Assembly (NCBI RefSeq): GCF_965139335.1 | Contig: NZ_CBCSEL010000001.1 | Origin: Catellicoccus marimammalium | Lineage (GTDB): Bacteria; Bacillota; Bacilli; Lactobacillales; Catellicoccaceae | Direction: 5' to 3' (one strand) | Length of the DNA: 64,000 nt | Shown: one piece after another, positions 37,057 to 46,528 of the stretch | How positions within the stretch are numbered: position 1 is the first letter of the stretch | How the letters are laid out: each line of letters begins with the position of its first letter | Translations under genes and position numbers: made by a program | The notes under the pieces: model-generated | What the model was told of the DNA's origin: nothing | The model's input: the letters and a program-made list of their open reading frames with translations, nothing else | The model's database searches: none

Positions 37057-39270
37057 CTATACACGTTTAATTTCTTCCATGATGTATCCTTCAATTACGT
37101 CATCTACTTTAATGTCATTGAAGTTTTCAATCATTGCTCCACATTCAAAGCCTTGTTTAACTTCTTTCACATCATCTTTGAAACGTTTCAAGCTTGCTAA
37201 TTGTCCTTCGTAAATTACAATACCATCACGAATAACACGAACGCCTGAATCACGACGAATGAAGCCATCTAAAACGTAGCATCCAGCAATTGTACCCACT
37301 TTAGATACTTTGAAGGTTTCACGAACAACCATTTGTCCTGTAATCACTTCTTTGAATTCTGGATCTAACATTCCTTTCATCGCTGTTTCAATTTCATCAA
37401 TTACATTGTAAATGATGCGGTGTAGACGAATTTCTACATCTTCTGCTTCCGCTTGTTGTTTTGCTTGTGGTGTAGGGCGTACGTTAAATCCGATGATAAT
37501 CGCATTACTTGCAGATGCTAACGTTACGTCACTTTCATTAATTGCACCTACAGCAGAGTGAACGATGTTAACACGAACGCCTTCAACATCAATTTTATTC
37601 AAGCTCGCTGCTAATGCTTCGACAGAACCTTGTACGTCTGCTTTGATAATTACATTTACTTCTTTCATTTGACCTTGTTTTAAAGTATCAAATAAGTTAT
37701 CTAATGTAACTTTTGCAGTTTGTTGACGTTGTTGTGCTAAAGCACGTTTTGCACGTTCTTCCCCAGCAGCACGAGCAGATTTTTCATCTTCAAAGATAAC
37801 GAAACGATCTCCTGCAGAAGGGACATCATTTAATCCAGTAATTTCTACTGGTGTAGATGGAGTCGCAACTTTTACACGACGACCAATATCATTTGTCATA
37901 ACACGAACACGACCAAAAGTATTTCCCACTACGATTGGATCTCCTACGTGCATTGTTCCTTCTTGAACTAATAAAGTCGCAACTGGACCTTTTCCTTTAT
38001 CTAAGCGAGCTTCAATAACAGTACCAATCGCACGACGATCAGCATCTGCTTTATAATCTTCTACTTCTGCAACTAATAAGATCATTTCTAATAATTCATC
38101 AATATTGATGTTGTTTTTCGCAGAAATTTCTACAAAGATTGTATCTCCGCCCCATTCTTCTGGGATTAAACCATATTCCATTAATTCTTGTTTTACATGG
38201 TCTGGATTTGCTTCTGGTTTATCAATTTTGTTTACCGCAACAATAATTGGCACTCCTGCAGCTTTGGCGTGGTTAATCGCTTCGATAGTTTGTGGCATTA
38301 CTCCATCGTCTGCTGCAACAATTAAGATTGTAATATCCGTTACTTGAGCTCCACGGGCACGCATTTCTGTGAAGGCAGCGTGTCCTGGTGTATCTAAGAA
38401 AGTAATTTTCTTACCATCAATTTCTACTTGGTACGCACCGATATGTTGAGTAATTCCTCCAGCTTCGCCTGTTGCCACTTTAGAATTACGTAATGTATCT
38501 AGTAATGTTGTTTTCCCGTGGTCAACGTGTCCCATAATTGTAACTACTGGTGGGCGAGTTGTTAAGTTTTCCTCTTTGCGATCTTCATCATCAAAGAAAC
38601 GATCTAAATCAGCGATATCTACTTGTACTTTTTCTTCTGCTTTAATACCGTATTCATCTGCTAAAATTTCAATAGTTTCTTTATCTAAGCTTTGGTTTTG
38701 TGTCGCCATAACACCCATCATAAATAATTTTTTGATGATTTCTGCTGGGTCACGATGGATTTTTTTCGCAATTTCTGCAATAGTCATACCATCAGTATAA
38801 ACCAATACTTCTGGTAATTCTTTTTGTTTACGTACTGGAGCTGCTTTTGGTTCTTGTTTGGCTACAGCTCCTTTTTTGTGGTTACGTTTACCCTTTTGGT
38901 TTTTATTATTTTTAAATGCATCGCGTTTAGCATTATTTTTATGATTATTTTGATTATTGTTATTATTGTTTTTGTTCATTTTACCACCCTTGTCTTTTTT
39001 CTTCTTATCTTGGTGGGAAGGTCGATCTTGATTCTTTTTCTTCACCTGTTTATCTTTGCCTTCAGCATGGCTTTTTTCTGCTTTTGGTTGTGAGGCTGGT
39101 TTTTCTGCTTTTGGTTTTTCGTAGGCAGCACGAATTTTTTGTTCAGCTGCAGCATCTAAACTAGCCATGTGATTATGAATATCCAAGCCTAATTCTTTTG
39201 CTTTCGCAACTACTTCTTTACTTGGCTGATTTAACTCTTTGGCTAATTCATAAACCCGTTTTTTTGTCAT
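37057..39270 (-). CDS. infB: Translation initiation factor IF-2
   Basis: 737 residues. GTPase delivering fMet-tRNA to the 30S subunit. N-terminal IF2-N helix, a Lys/Asn-rich low-complexity linker (about 45-130, with runs of Asn), then G-motifs GHVDHGKT, DTPGHAAF and NKIDKP. Domain order is normal for the family. Confidence 0.98.
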   Translation of the reverse strand: MTKKRVYELAKELNQPSKEVVAKAKELGLDIHNHMASLDAAAEQKIRAAYEKPKAEKPASQPKAEKSHAEGKDKQVKKKNQDRPSHQDKKKKDKGGKMNKNNNNNNQNNHKNNAKRDAFKNNKNQKGKRNHKKGAVAKQEPKAAPVRKQKELPEVLVYTDGMTIAEIAKKIHRDPAEIIKKLFMMGVMATQNQSLDKETIEILADEYGIKAEEKVQVDIADLDRFFDDEDRKEENLTTRPPVVTIMGHVDHGKTTLLDTLRNSKVATGEAGGITQHIGAYQVEIDGKKITFLDTPGHAAFTEMRARGAQVTDITILIVAADDGVMPQTIEAINHAKAAGVPIIVAVNKIDKPEANPDHVKQELMEYGLIPEEWGGDTIFVEISAKNNINIDELLEMILLVAEVEDYKADADRRAIGTVIEARLDKGKGPVATLLVQEGTMHVGDPIVVGNTFGRVRVMTNDIGRRVKVATPSTPVEITGLNDVPSAGDRFVIFEDEKSARAAGEERAKRALAQQRQQTAKVTLDNLFDTLKQGQMKEVNVIIKADVQGSVEALAASLNKIDVEGVRVNIVHSAVGAINESDVTLASASNAIIIGFNVRPTPQAKQQAEAEDVEIRLHRIIYNVIDEIETAMKGMLDPEFKEVITGQMVVRETFKVSKVGTIAGCYVLDGFIRRDSGVRVIRDGIVIYEGQLASLKRFKDDVKEVKQGFECGAMIENFNDIKVDDVIEGYIMEEIKRV

Positions 39271-39284
39271 ATAAACTCCTCCTC

Positions 39285-39596
39285 TTATTCAATTTCTGCT
39301 AAATACTCTTTAATTTTTTTAGCAAATCCTTTGTCACGAATACCAATCACACTTCGTTTTTGACCAATTGCTTGGCTTAATTCCAAGGAAGTATAAGGCA
39401 TAAACAAAGGAATTTGATAATATTTTGCTTTATCACAAAATTGCTTTTTCGTGTTTTCACTAGCATCACTTGCTACAAAAACTAAAGCAATTCTTTTTTT
39501 ACGAATCGCTTCTAGGGTTAAACTTTCTCCAGTAACTAGCTGAGCTGCGCGTTGCGCAATTCCTAGAAGATTTAATAATTTTTGTTTAGGATCCAT
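39285..39596 (-). CDS. ylxQ: L7Ae-type ribosomal protein YlxQ
   Basis: 103 residues from MDPKQKLLNLLG. This ATG lies inside the end of ylxR (11-base overlap); a longer in-frame start has no ribosome binding site. L7Ae/L30e fold: GIAQRA at the N-terminus, and AIRKKRIALVFVASDAS. Probable kink-turn RNA binder in the nusA operon. Confidence 0.9.
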   Translation of the reverse strand: MDPKQKLLNLLGIAQRAAQLVTGESLTLEAIRKKRIALVFVASDASENTKKQFCDKAKYYQIPLFMPYTSLELSQAIGQKRSVIGIRDKGFAKKIKEYLAEIE

Positions 39597-39885
39597 GATC
39601 AAATAACTCTTTACGAATAATGATATGTTCAATATAATCAATCAATTCTTGATAAAATGCTTCAGGCACTTTCGTATTCAAAGCTTTATCTAAGGCATGT
39701 TTTTTCTTTGCTTCTTTAGCAATGTCCACATCAAGACAAACATAAGCACCACGACCGGCTGCTTTACCAGAAGCATCAATCATTAATTCGCCTTCCTTAT
39801 TTTTTACCACACGAACAAGTTGTTTTTTAGGATACAACTCATTGCTGACAACACATTTACGCATTGGGATTTTTTTATTTTTCAT
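39586..39885 (-). CDS. ylxR: YlxR family RNA-binding protein (RnpM)
   Basis: 99 residues. Basic protein with the family motifs PMRKCVVS and GRGAYVCLD. YlxR/RnpM proteins are reported to bind RNase P RNA. It lies between nusA (1 base) and ylxQ (overlap), in the standard order. Confidence 0.93.
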   Translation of the reverse strand: MKNKKIPMRKCVVSNELYPKKQLVRVVKNKEGELMIDASGKAAGRGAYVCLDVDIAKEAKKKHALDKALNTKVPEAFYQELIDYIEHIIIRKELFDHGS

Positions 39886-39886
39886 C

Positions 39887-41092
39887 TTATTCCTCTTCTA
39901 AAGATGTGATTTCCATGTTTTGTAATAAATCATCAATACTTGTTGCTGTTTCGCCTAATTCTTCGATGGCTTCTTTTTCTTCTTTCGCTGCTTCTTGAGC
40001 GGCAAAGAAGTCATCTTTCATTGCTTCCCATTCATCTTCTGATTTGATATCAATCTTTTGACCTGTTAAACGAGCAGCTAAACGAGCATTTTGTCCTCCT
40101 TTACCAATCGCTAATGATAATTGGTCAGTTGGAACGATGACGATACATTTATGATTAATTTCATCTTCTACTACTTCTAATACTTTGGCTGGATTTAATG
40201 CGTTGCAAATGTAAGTTGCTTTATCATCGCTATATTCGATGATATCCATATTTTCTCCGTGTAATTCATTCACTACCGTTTGAACACGTTGTCCACGAGG
40301 TCCAACCATTGTTCCTACTGGGTCAATGTTTTCATTTTTTGAACGAACCGCAATCTTAGAACGATCTCCAGCTTCACGAGCAATACTCATGATTTCTACA
40401 GAGCCATCAAAGATTTCTGGTACTTCATTTTCAAATAAACGTTTTACTAAGTTTGGATGACTGCGGCTAACAAAAACTTGTGGTCCACGAGTTGTACTTT
40501 CTACATTAGAAACGTATACTTTAATTTTTTCATGAGGTTTGTACACTTCATTTGGCATTTGTTCTTTTTGTGATAATACCGCTTCAATTTTACCAAGGTT
40601 TACATAAACGTAACGACTATCTTGACGTTCTACTGTTCCTTGTAAAATTTCTTTTTCATATTCACTAAATTCGTTATAAATGATTTCACGTTCTGCTTCA
40701 CGTACACGTTGTAAAATCACTTGTTTTGCAGTTTGGGCTGCGATACGTCCAAAGTTATCTGGAGTGATTTCTACTGGGAATTCATCTCCTACTTCATAAT
40801 GCATAAATTTACGACGTTCTGTCGCATTTTTAGCATATTCAAAAATATCAGATTGATGAATTTCTAATTGAGAGTCAAAGACTGTTTCATCATCTGGAAT
40901 AATTTCTTTCATTGCATAAATGTGGCATTCTCCTTTTTTAGGATCAAAAACCACTTTTACATTTTGGGCTTGACCAAAATGACGGCGATATGCTGAGATT
41001 AATGCAGCTTCAATGGCATCAATCAAAACTTCTTTTGAAATACCTTTTTCTTCCTCAAGTACATCTAATGCTTGGATTAATTGTTTACTCAT
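39887..41092 (-). CDS. nusA: Transcription termination/antitermination factor NusA
   Basis: 401 residues. Binds RNA polymerase and nascent RNA. N-terminal domain, S1 domain (LQGTVERQDSRYVYVNLG), and two KH domains (VGPRGQRVQ, IGKGGQNARLAARLTG). Acidic tail without the C-terminal repeats of proteobacterial NusA, as in Firmicutes. Confidence 0.97.
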   Translation of the reverse strand: MSKQLIQALDVLEEEKGISKEVLIDAIEAALISAYRRHFGQAQNVKVVFDPKKGECHIYAMKEIIPDDETVFDSQLEIHQSDIFEYAKNATERRKFMHYEVGDEFPVEITPDNFGRIAAQTAKQVILQRVREAEREIIYNEFSEYEKEILQGTVERQDSRYVYVNLGKIEAVLSQKEQMPNEVYKPHEKIKVYVSNVESTTRGPQVFVSRSHPNLVKRLFENEVPEIFDGSVEIMSIAREAGDRSKIAVRSKNENIDPVGTMVGPRGQRVQTVVNELHGENMDIIEYSDDKATYICNALNPAKVLEVVEDEINHKCIVIVPTDQLSLAIGKGGQNARLAARLTGQKIDIKSEDEWEAMKDDFFAAQEAAKEEKEAIEELGETATSIDDLLQNMEITSLEEE

Positions 41093-41105
41093 GTTTGATT
41101 CCTTC

Positions 41106-41579
41106 CTAAAATTGAATCGCCAAACGTGCTTTTGCGATCATTTGACGTGGGATTGTAATTTCTTTTTCTCTTGTTTTAATACGAATTTTTAATGTAATAC
41201 TTTCTTCATCCATTGCTTCTAAAAAGCCTTGATATTGCTTTTCACCTTCTAATTTTTGATAAAGAGAAACATGGATATATTCATGATTGGCTAATGCATT
41301 TTCCCAATCTTGCTCTTTTTTCAAAGGTCGTTCTGCTCCTGGTGAAGAAACTTCTAAAAAGTACGCTTGAGGGATTGGATCCGTAATATCTAATTGTTCA
41401 CTCAAACGCTCACTTACAAAGACACATTCGTCAATGTCAATTCCTCCTGGTTTATCAATATACACACGTAAAAACCAGTCATTTCCTTCTTTTACAAATT
41501 CAGTATCTACTAATTCGAAATTTTTCTCTTCTAAAATTGGTAGCACTAATTCGTTTACAGCTTCGACAACATTGTTCAC
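41106..41579 (-). CDS. rimP: Ribosome maturation factor RimP
   Basis: 157 residues, with GTG start at 41579 following aaaggaggg at ideal distance. Longer in-frame versions run through a terminator and have no ribosome binding site. SSPGAERPLK is the family signature. First gene of the rimP-nusA-ylxR-ylxQ-infB-rbfA operon. Confidence 0.95.
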   Translation of the reverse strand: MNNVVEAVNELVLPILEEKNFELVDTEFVKEGNDWFLRVYIDKPGGIDIDECVFVSERLSEQLDITDPIPQAYFLEVSSPGAERPLKKEQDWENALANHEYIHVSLYQKLEGEKQYQGFLEAMDEESITLKIRIKTREKEITIPRQMIAKARLAIQF

Positions 41580-41600
41580 GGGTCGCCCTCCTTTGGTTAA

Positions 41601-41630
41601 CAAAAAGAGTGCGCGAAAAAATCGCCCACT
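41601..41630 (-). terminator. Terminator between polC and rimP
   Basis: agtgcgcga / tcgcccact stem with one mismatch, followed by CTTTTTG on the minus strand. It sits just upstream of the rimP ribosome binding site. Confidence 0.75.
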
Positions 41631-41691
41631 CCTCTCTGTATTCTGTACACCTAGTATACGCCATGTTTTTTCTTTTGTAAACTTTCTATGA

Positions 41692-44600
41692 CTAAAAATC
41701 AAATAAAGAGCATTGATTTTCATCTTGTAAATCATCTAAGATGTGTGTTTGCGTCATATATTCCACCACAGTTTTACTAATTCCTGTTCGGTTCATTAAA
41801 TCTTCTTTTGAGATAAACGGACTCTTTTCTCGTTCACTCATAATTTTTTCTGCTACAGTATCCCCTAAACTTGGAATCACATTGAACGGACAAATTAATG
41901 TATCCCCATCAATGACAAAGTTTTGTGCTTCTGAACGATATAAATCAACGTTGGCAAAGTGATAGCCACGTTGTAACATCTCATTGGCAATCTCCATAGC
42001 GGGTAATAATTCTTTTTCAATGGCTGTAATTTCTTGTGGTCCTTTTTTACGAATTTCTTTAATTTTTTCCACAACTACGGACTTATCTCGTAAAAATAGT
42101 TCCAAATCAAAACGTTTCGCACGAATAGAGAAATATGCACAGTAATATAAAATTGGGAAATGTACTTTAAAGTACGCTACTCGTAACGCCATTAAGACAT
42201 ACGCTGCCGCATGGGCTTTTGGGAACATATACTTAATTTTCAAGCAAGAATCAATATACCATTCTGGCACATCCGCTTCTCGCATTTTGTCTTGATCTTC
42301 TGGAGTAATTCCTTTCCCTTTACGTACACTTTCCATAATTTTAAAGGATAATCCATCTTCTAATCCATGGTGAATTAAGTACACCATAATATCATCACGA
42401 CATCCAATACATTCAGATAATACAGCGGTTCCTGATTGAATTAAACTTTCTGCATTATTATTCCAAACGTCCGTTCCGTGAGACAAACCAGAAATTTGTA
42501 GTAATTCCGCAAAAGTAGTTGGTTTGGTTTGTTTTAACATGTTACGAACAAAATGCGTTCCAAACTCTGGCACTCCATAGGTACCAATCTCAGATAAAAT
42601 TTGTTCTGGAGTTACTCCAAGTGCTTCTGTACTCGAGAATAAAGAAAGTACTGCTGGATCATCACTTGGAATGGTCATTGGATTAATTCCTGATAAATCT
42701 TGTAACATCCGAATCATTGTTGGATCATCGTGTCCTAGAATATCTAGTTTTAAAACGTTATCATGAATCGCATGGAAATCAAAGTGAGTCGTTCGCCATT
42801 CTGCTGTCGCATCGTTGGCAGGATATTGGATGGGTGTAAAATCATACACATCCATATTTTCTGGAATAACAATAATTCCCCCCGGGTGTTGTCCTGTTGT
42901 ACGTTTCACTCCAGTAACCCCTTCTGCTAAACGTAAAATTTCTGCTCTTGGCACATGCATTTCTTGTTCTTCACAATAAGAAATTGCATTGGCAATTCCT
43001 GTCTTTTCTTGGGTCGCACCAATGGTTCCGGCACGATATACATGGTCTTCCCCGAAAAGTACTTTTGTATAGTTATGGGCATGAGGTTGATATTCTCCAG
43101 AAAAGTTCAAGTCAATATCTGGAACTTTATCCCCATTAAATCCAAGGAAGGTTTCAAAAGGAATATCTTGACCGTCATGTTTCATCAATGTTCCACACTC
43201 TGGACAATCCTTGTCTGGCATATCATAACCCGAACCAAATTCCCCATGATTATAAAACTCACTATGTTTACATTTTGGACATACATAGTGCGGACAAAGT
43301 GGATTTACTTCGGTAATCCCTGTCATCGTTGCGACAAAACTGGAACCTACCGATCCCCTAGAACCTACTAAGTAGCCATCTTGTAAACTCTTATGAACTA
43401 ATTTTTGCGCAATTAAATAAATTACTGAGAACCCGTTCGTAATAATACTGTTTAATTCTTTTTCCAAACGGGCTTCTACAATTTCAGGTAATGGGTCCCC
43501 ATAAATTTCATGTGCTTTATCATAACTCAATTTACGGATATCATCATCGGCTCCTGGCATGGATGGAGTATATAATTTATCACGCACAGGAACAATCTCA
43601 TCACAGCGTTTGGCAATCGCTTGAGTATTATTGACTACAATTTCTCGTGCTTTTTCTTCGCCTAAAAAAGCAAATTCTTCTAGCATTTCTTCTGTGGTTC
43701 TAAAGTATACTTCTGCTTCTGCTTGTTGTTTAGCTTCACGCAAGCCTTTTCCACGAATACTAGAAGCAATCACTTTACGGAAAATTTGTTCATAAGGCTC
43801 AATATAATGAACATCTCCAGTAGCTACCACTGGAATGCCTAATTCCTCTCCCATTTGTACTAATTTTGTGACCACATCTTGAATTTCTTCTATGGAATTT
43901 ACTTCCCCTGAAACTAATAATGGTCGATAGGCAAGTAAAGGCATGACTTCAATATAGTCATAAAATTTCGCTTTCTCTTTTGTTTTTTCATATCCATATT
44001 TCAAAAGAGATTTGAATAGTTCTCCAGAGCCACAACTACTTCCGACTAAAATTCCTTCTCGTAATTCTTCAATCACTTTGCGTGGAGTTCTTGGTTGGTC
44101 TTCAAATAAATAATCCACATGTGCTTTAGAAATCATTTTGAAGAGATTTTTTAATCCTGCTTGGGTTTGCACCAATAAAGTGACATGATTTGGGAAAGGT
44201 TTATCATGGCCACTTTCTTTTGGAATATGTGCATTAAATTCATCATGTTTTGTAATTTGTAATTTTTCTTCTGACTCACGCACATAAATCCAAGCTAAAT
44301 GTCCGGTCGCTTCTGCATCGTAAATCGCACGGTGAGCATTTTCTAATAAGATATCATTTTTCTTACATAATGTTCCTAAATTAAAACGCTTATATTCTGG
44401 GTGCAATAAACGAGCAAGTTCTAACGTATCAATGATGGGGTTTTGTACTTCTTCCCAATCATAACGACGACGAGCATTATTTAAATAGCTAATATCAAAG
44501 GTTGCGTTGTGCGCTACTAAAATACAATCGCCACAAAATTCATGGAAGGCTTCTAACACTTCTTTTTCTGATTTTGAGCCTTTTACCATCGCGTCTGTAA

Positions 44601-46020
44601 TTCCTGTTAACGCTGTTGTTGTTTCTGATAAAGGATGTCCTGGGTCGATAAATTCATCAAATTGATCCACAATATTTCCTTTATACATTTTCACACCCGC
44701 AAGCTCGATAATCTTCCCATAAGCAGGAGAAAGGCTGGTTGTTTCCACGTCAAAAACAACATATTCTGCTTCTCGCAATGGCACAGGAGCTTCATTATAA
44801 GCAATGGGTACAGTTTCTTCTACCATGTAAGCCTCTGTTCCATACAATACTTTAATATTGTGTTTTTTTCCTGCTGCATAAGCTTCTGGATATCCTTGAG
44901 CAACTGCATGGTCGGTAATCGCAACAGCTTCGTGACCAAAACGAGCGGCTGTAGAAATAATCTTACTAACACTAGCGACACCATCTAGCATACTCATATG
45001 AGTGTGAGCATGTAATTCCACCCGTTTTTCATAAGGCTCGGTTACTTTTTCTTCGCGTACCGTATGAGGAATTTCACGAATACTACGCCATTGCATCGTT
45101 AAATCATCGTTTTCAAAGCGATCGGCACGAACAGGACCAAAAGCTTGAATCCACATTCCTTTTTCTAAACGTTCAACTTGTTTTTCTTCTTCTTTCGTTA
45201 AGAATTTTTTCAACATTAAAGAAGATTGATAATCGGTAATATATAGTTTTAATAAAGATCCACGTTCTCGTTTATCTAGTTCAATACGGAAAATCGCACC
45301 TTGAACGACTAAATCTCCCTCTTCTGTAATCTCTTTTAGAGGAATTGGATGTGTCCATTTTTTCTCGTTCCATTTATAGCCGATTTGCACTGGACCTTTT
45401 GCCACTTCCACTTTTTCCTCTTCTTTTTGTTGTAATACTTCTGAAAGTTGCTTACGAATTTGCTCTTCTTCGGCTTTAATTTTTTGCGTAGTTGCTAAAT
45501 ATTCTTCTTCCGTATGATCTTCGGTCCATAATTGGAAATGGAAGGTTAATTTTGGAAAGCCATAACGAGAAAATTGTTCTTGTAGCCAATGAGTATAATG
45601 TTCTTCAAGATAATTTTTCGCTTGGGCATTTGCAAATTGTAACGTAATATGTGTTCCTTCCGTTTTTGCTTGCACTTGTTGCATATAATGGCGCATCATT
45701 GGAGACTGTTGAATTAATTCTTGTCCCACTTTCTGCCAATATTGACCTAAAAAAGCATCGATGTCTTCTATTTTTTCTGGTTTAATATGTAGTTCAATCT
45801 TTTCTACAAAAGGAAAAGATTGACACATTCGTTGATACAAATCTTCATATTGCATCACACTCAGTAACGTTTCACAATGTAAATAAAATCGCCAACAAGA
45901 ACTTTTTTCAGAAACTTGTAAAGGTTCTAAATAGCCAGTACTTAAAGGGTATGGTTGTTCTTCTTTTGGCTTCATCTTCATTTGCGCTAGTAGCAAATCA
46001 TAAAAATCAACGTTTGACAA
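41692..46020 (-). CDS. polC: DNA polymerase III alpha subunit, PolC type
   Basis: 1442 residues, the normal length. Gram-positive replicative polymerase with built-in proofreading. OB-fold region, PHP domain (ELHAHTHMSMLDGVASV), and DnaQ-like exonuclease (VVFDVETTSLSP, HNATFDISYL). The zinc-type cysteines lie in CPKCKH and CPECG, and polymerase catalytic Asp residues in PDIDLNFSG. The ATG follows aaggaggg. Confidence 0.98.
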   Translation of the reverse strand: MSNVDFYDLLLAQMKMKPKEEQPYPLSTGYLEPLQVSEKSSCWRFYLHCETLLSVMQYEDLYQRMCQSFPFVEKIELHIKPEKIEDIDAFLGQYWQKVGQELIQQSPMMRHYMQQVQAKTEGTHITLQFANAQAKNYLEEHYTHWLQEQFSRYGFPKLTFHFQLWTEDHTEEEYLATTQKIKAEEEQIRKQLSEVLQQKEEEKVEVAKGPVQIGYKWNEKKWTHPIPLKEITEEGDLVVQGAIFRIELDKRERGSLLKLYITDYQSSLMLKKFLTKEEEKQVERLEKGMWIQAFGPVRADRFENDDLTMQWRSIREIPHTVREEKVTEPYEKRVELHAHTHMSMLDGVASVSKIISTAARFGHEAVAITDHAVAQGYPEAYAAGKKHNIKVLYGTEAYMVEETVPIAYNEAPVPLREAEYVVFDVETTSLSPAYGKIIELAGVKMYKGNIVDQFDEFIDPGHPLSETTTALTGITDAMVKGSKSEKEVLEAFHEFCGDCILVAHNATFDISYLNNARRRYDWEEVQNPIIDTLELARLLHPEYKRFNLGTLCKKNDILLENAHRAIYDAEATGHLAWIYVRESEEKLQITKHDEFNAHIPKESGHDKPFPNHVTLLVQTQAGLKNLFKMISKAHVDYLFEDQPRTPRKVIEELREGILVGSSCGSGELFKSLLKYGYEKTKEKAKFYDYIEVMPLLAYRPLLVSGEVNSIEEIQDVVTKLVQMGEELGIPVVATGDVHYIEPYEQIFRKVIASSIRGKGLREAKQQAEAEVYFRTTEEMLEEFAFLGEEKAREIVVNNTQAIAKRCDEIVPVRDKLYTPSMPGADDDIRKLSYDKAHEIYGDPLPEIVEARLEKELNSIITNGFSVIYLIAQKLVHKSLQDGYLVGSRGSVGSSFVATMTGITEVNPLCPHYVCPKCKHSEFYNHGEFGSGYDMPDKDCPECGTLMKHDGQDIPFETFLGFNGDKVPDIDLNFSGEYQPHAHNYTKVLFGEDHVYRAGTIGATQEKTGIANAISYCEEQEMHVPRAEILRLAEGVTGVKRTTGQHPGGIIVIPENMDVYDFTPIQYPANDATAEWRTTHFDFHAIHDNVLKLDILGHDDPTMIRMLQDLSGINPMTIPSDDPAVLSLFSSTEALGVTPEQILSEIGTYGVPEFGTHFVRNMLKQTKPTTFAELLQISGLSHGTDVWNNNAESLIQSGTAVLSECIGCRDDIMVYLIHHGLEDGLSFKIMESVRKGKGITPEDQDKMREADVPEWYIDSCLKIKYMFPKAHAAAYVLMALRVAYFKVHFPILYYCAYFSIRAKRFDLELFLRDKSVVVEKIKEIRKKGPQEITAIEKELLPAMEIANEMLQRGYHFANVDLYRSEAQNFVIDGDTLICPFNVIPSLGDTVAEKIMSEREKSPFISKEDLMNRTGISKTVVEYMTQTHILDDLQDENQCSLFDF

Positions 46021-46201
46021 ATAAATACCCTCCTTATTGATTATGATTGCATTTTATCACAGAGTCCTTCCTCTGACTATGTCCCTTGATTCTTTCTTCT
46101 TTAATCTTAATCAAATTCTCTCTTCTTCTTTTTAGTATAAGTTTAAATATTATTATCATTATTTAAAGGTATGATATAATACCCACAAAGGAGGTGACGA
46201 T

Positions 46202-46492
46202 ATGAAAGGAAGGGACCTTCGTGAAAAAGAAAAGAAAAAAGAGGCACTTACTCTTCTTTCTCAATTTAAAGCAAGTCTCTTTTCGCCGTATGAACAACAT
46301 TTATTATTTCCTATCATTCAATCTTTTATGCAAAACATCACATTAGAACAAAGAGAAATACCCTTTCTTGTCAGTGAATTTGATTATCAGCTTTCCGATT
46401 TAATCCGAAACTATGCCATCGAATTGACACCAAGACAAGAACGTCTCATGCAAAAATTACGTCAACTTTCTTTCATTAAATATAGATATTAA
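46202..46492 (+). CDS. Small helical unknown protein
   Basis: 96 residues, basic and all-helical in appearance. The size and pattern (helices separated by short loops, LTPRQERLMQKLRQL near the end) recall EntA-type bacteriocin immunity proteins, but the match is weak and I do not assign it. The ribosome binding site is a full aaaggaggtga. TATAAT lies in gatataatac upstream. It stands alone between polC and the ABC genes. Confidence 0.6.
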   Translation: MKGRDLREKEKKKEALTLLSQFKASLFSPYEQHLLFPIIQSFMQNITLEQREIPFLVSEFDYQLSDLIRNYAIELTPRQERLMQKLRQLSFIKYRY

Positions 46493-46495
46493 TAC

Positions 46496-46528
46496 AAAAA
46501 GCAGCGAAGAACCCTCCGCTGCTCTTTT
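46496..46528. terminator. Bidirectional terminator
   Basis: agcagcg-aagaaccctc-cgctgct followed by CTTTTTA; it separates the small gene from the convergent ABC operon. Confidence 0.85.
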
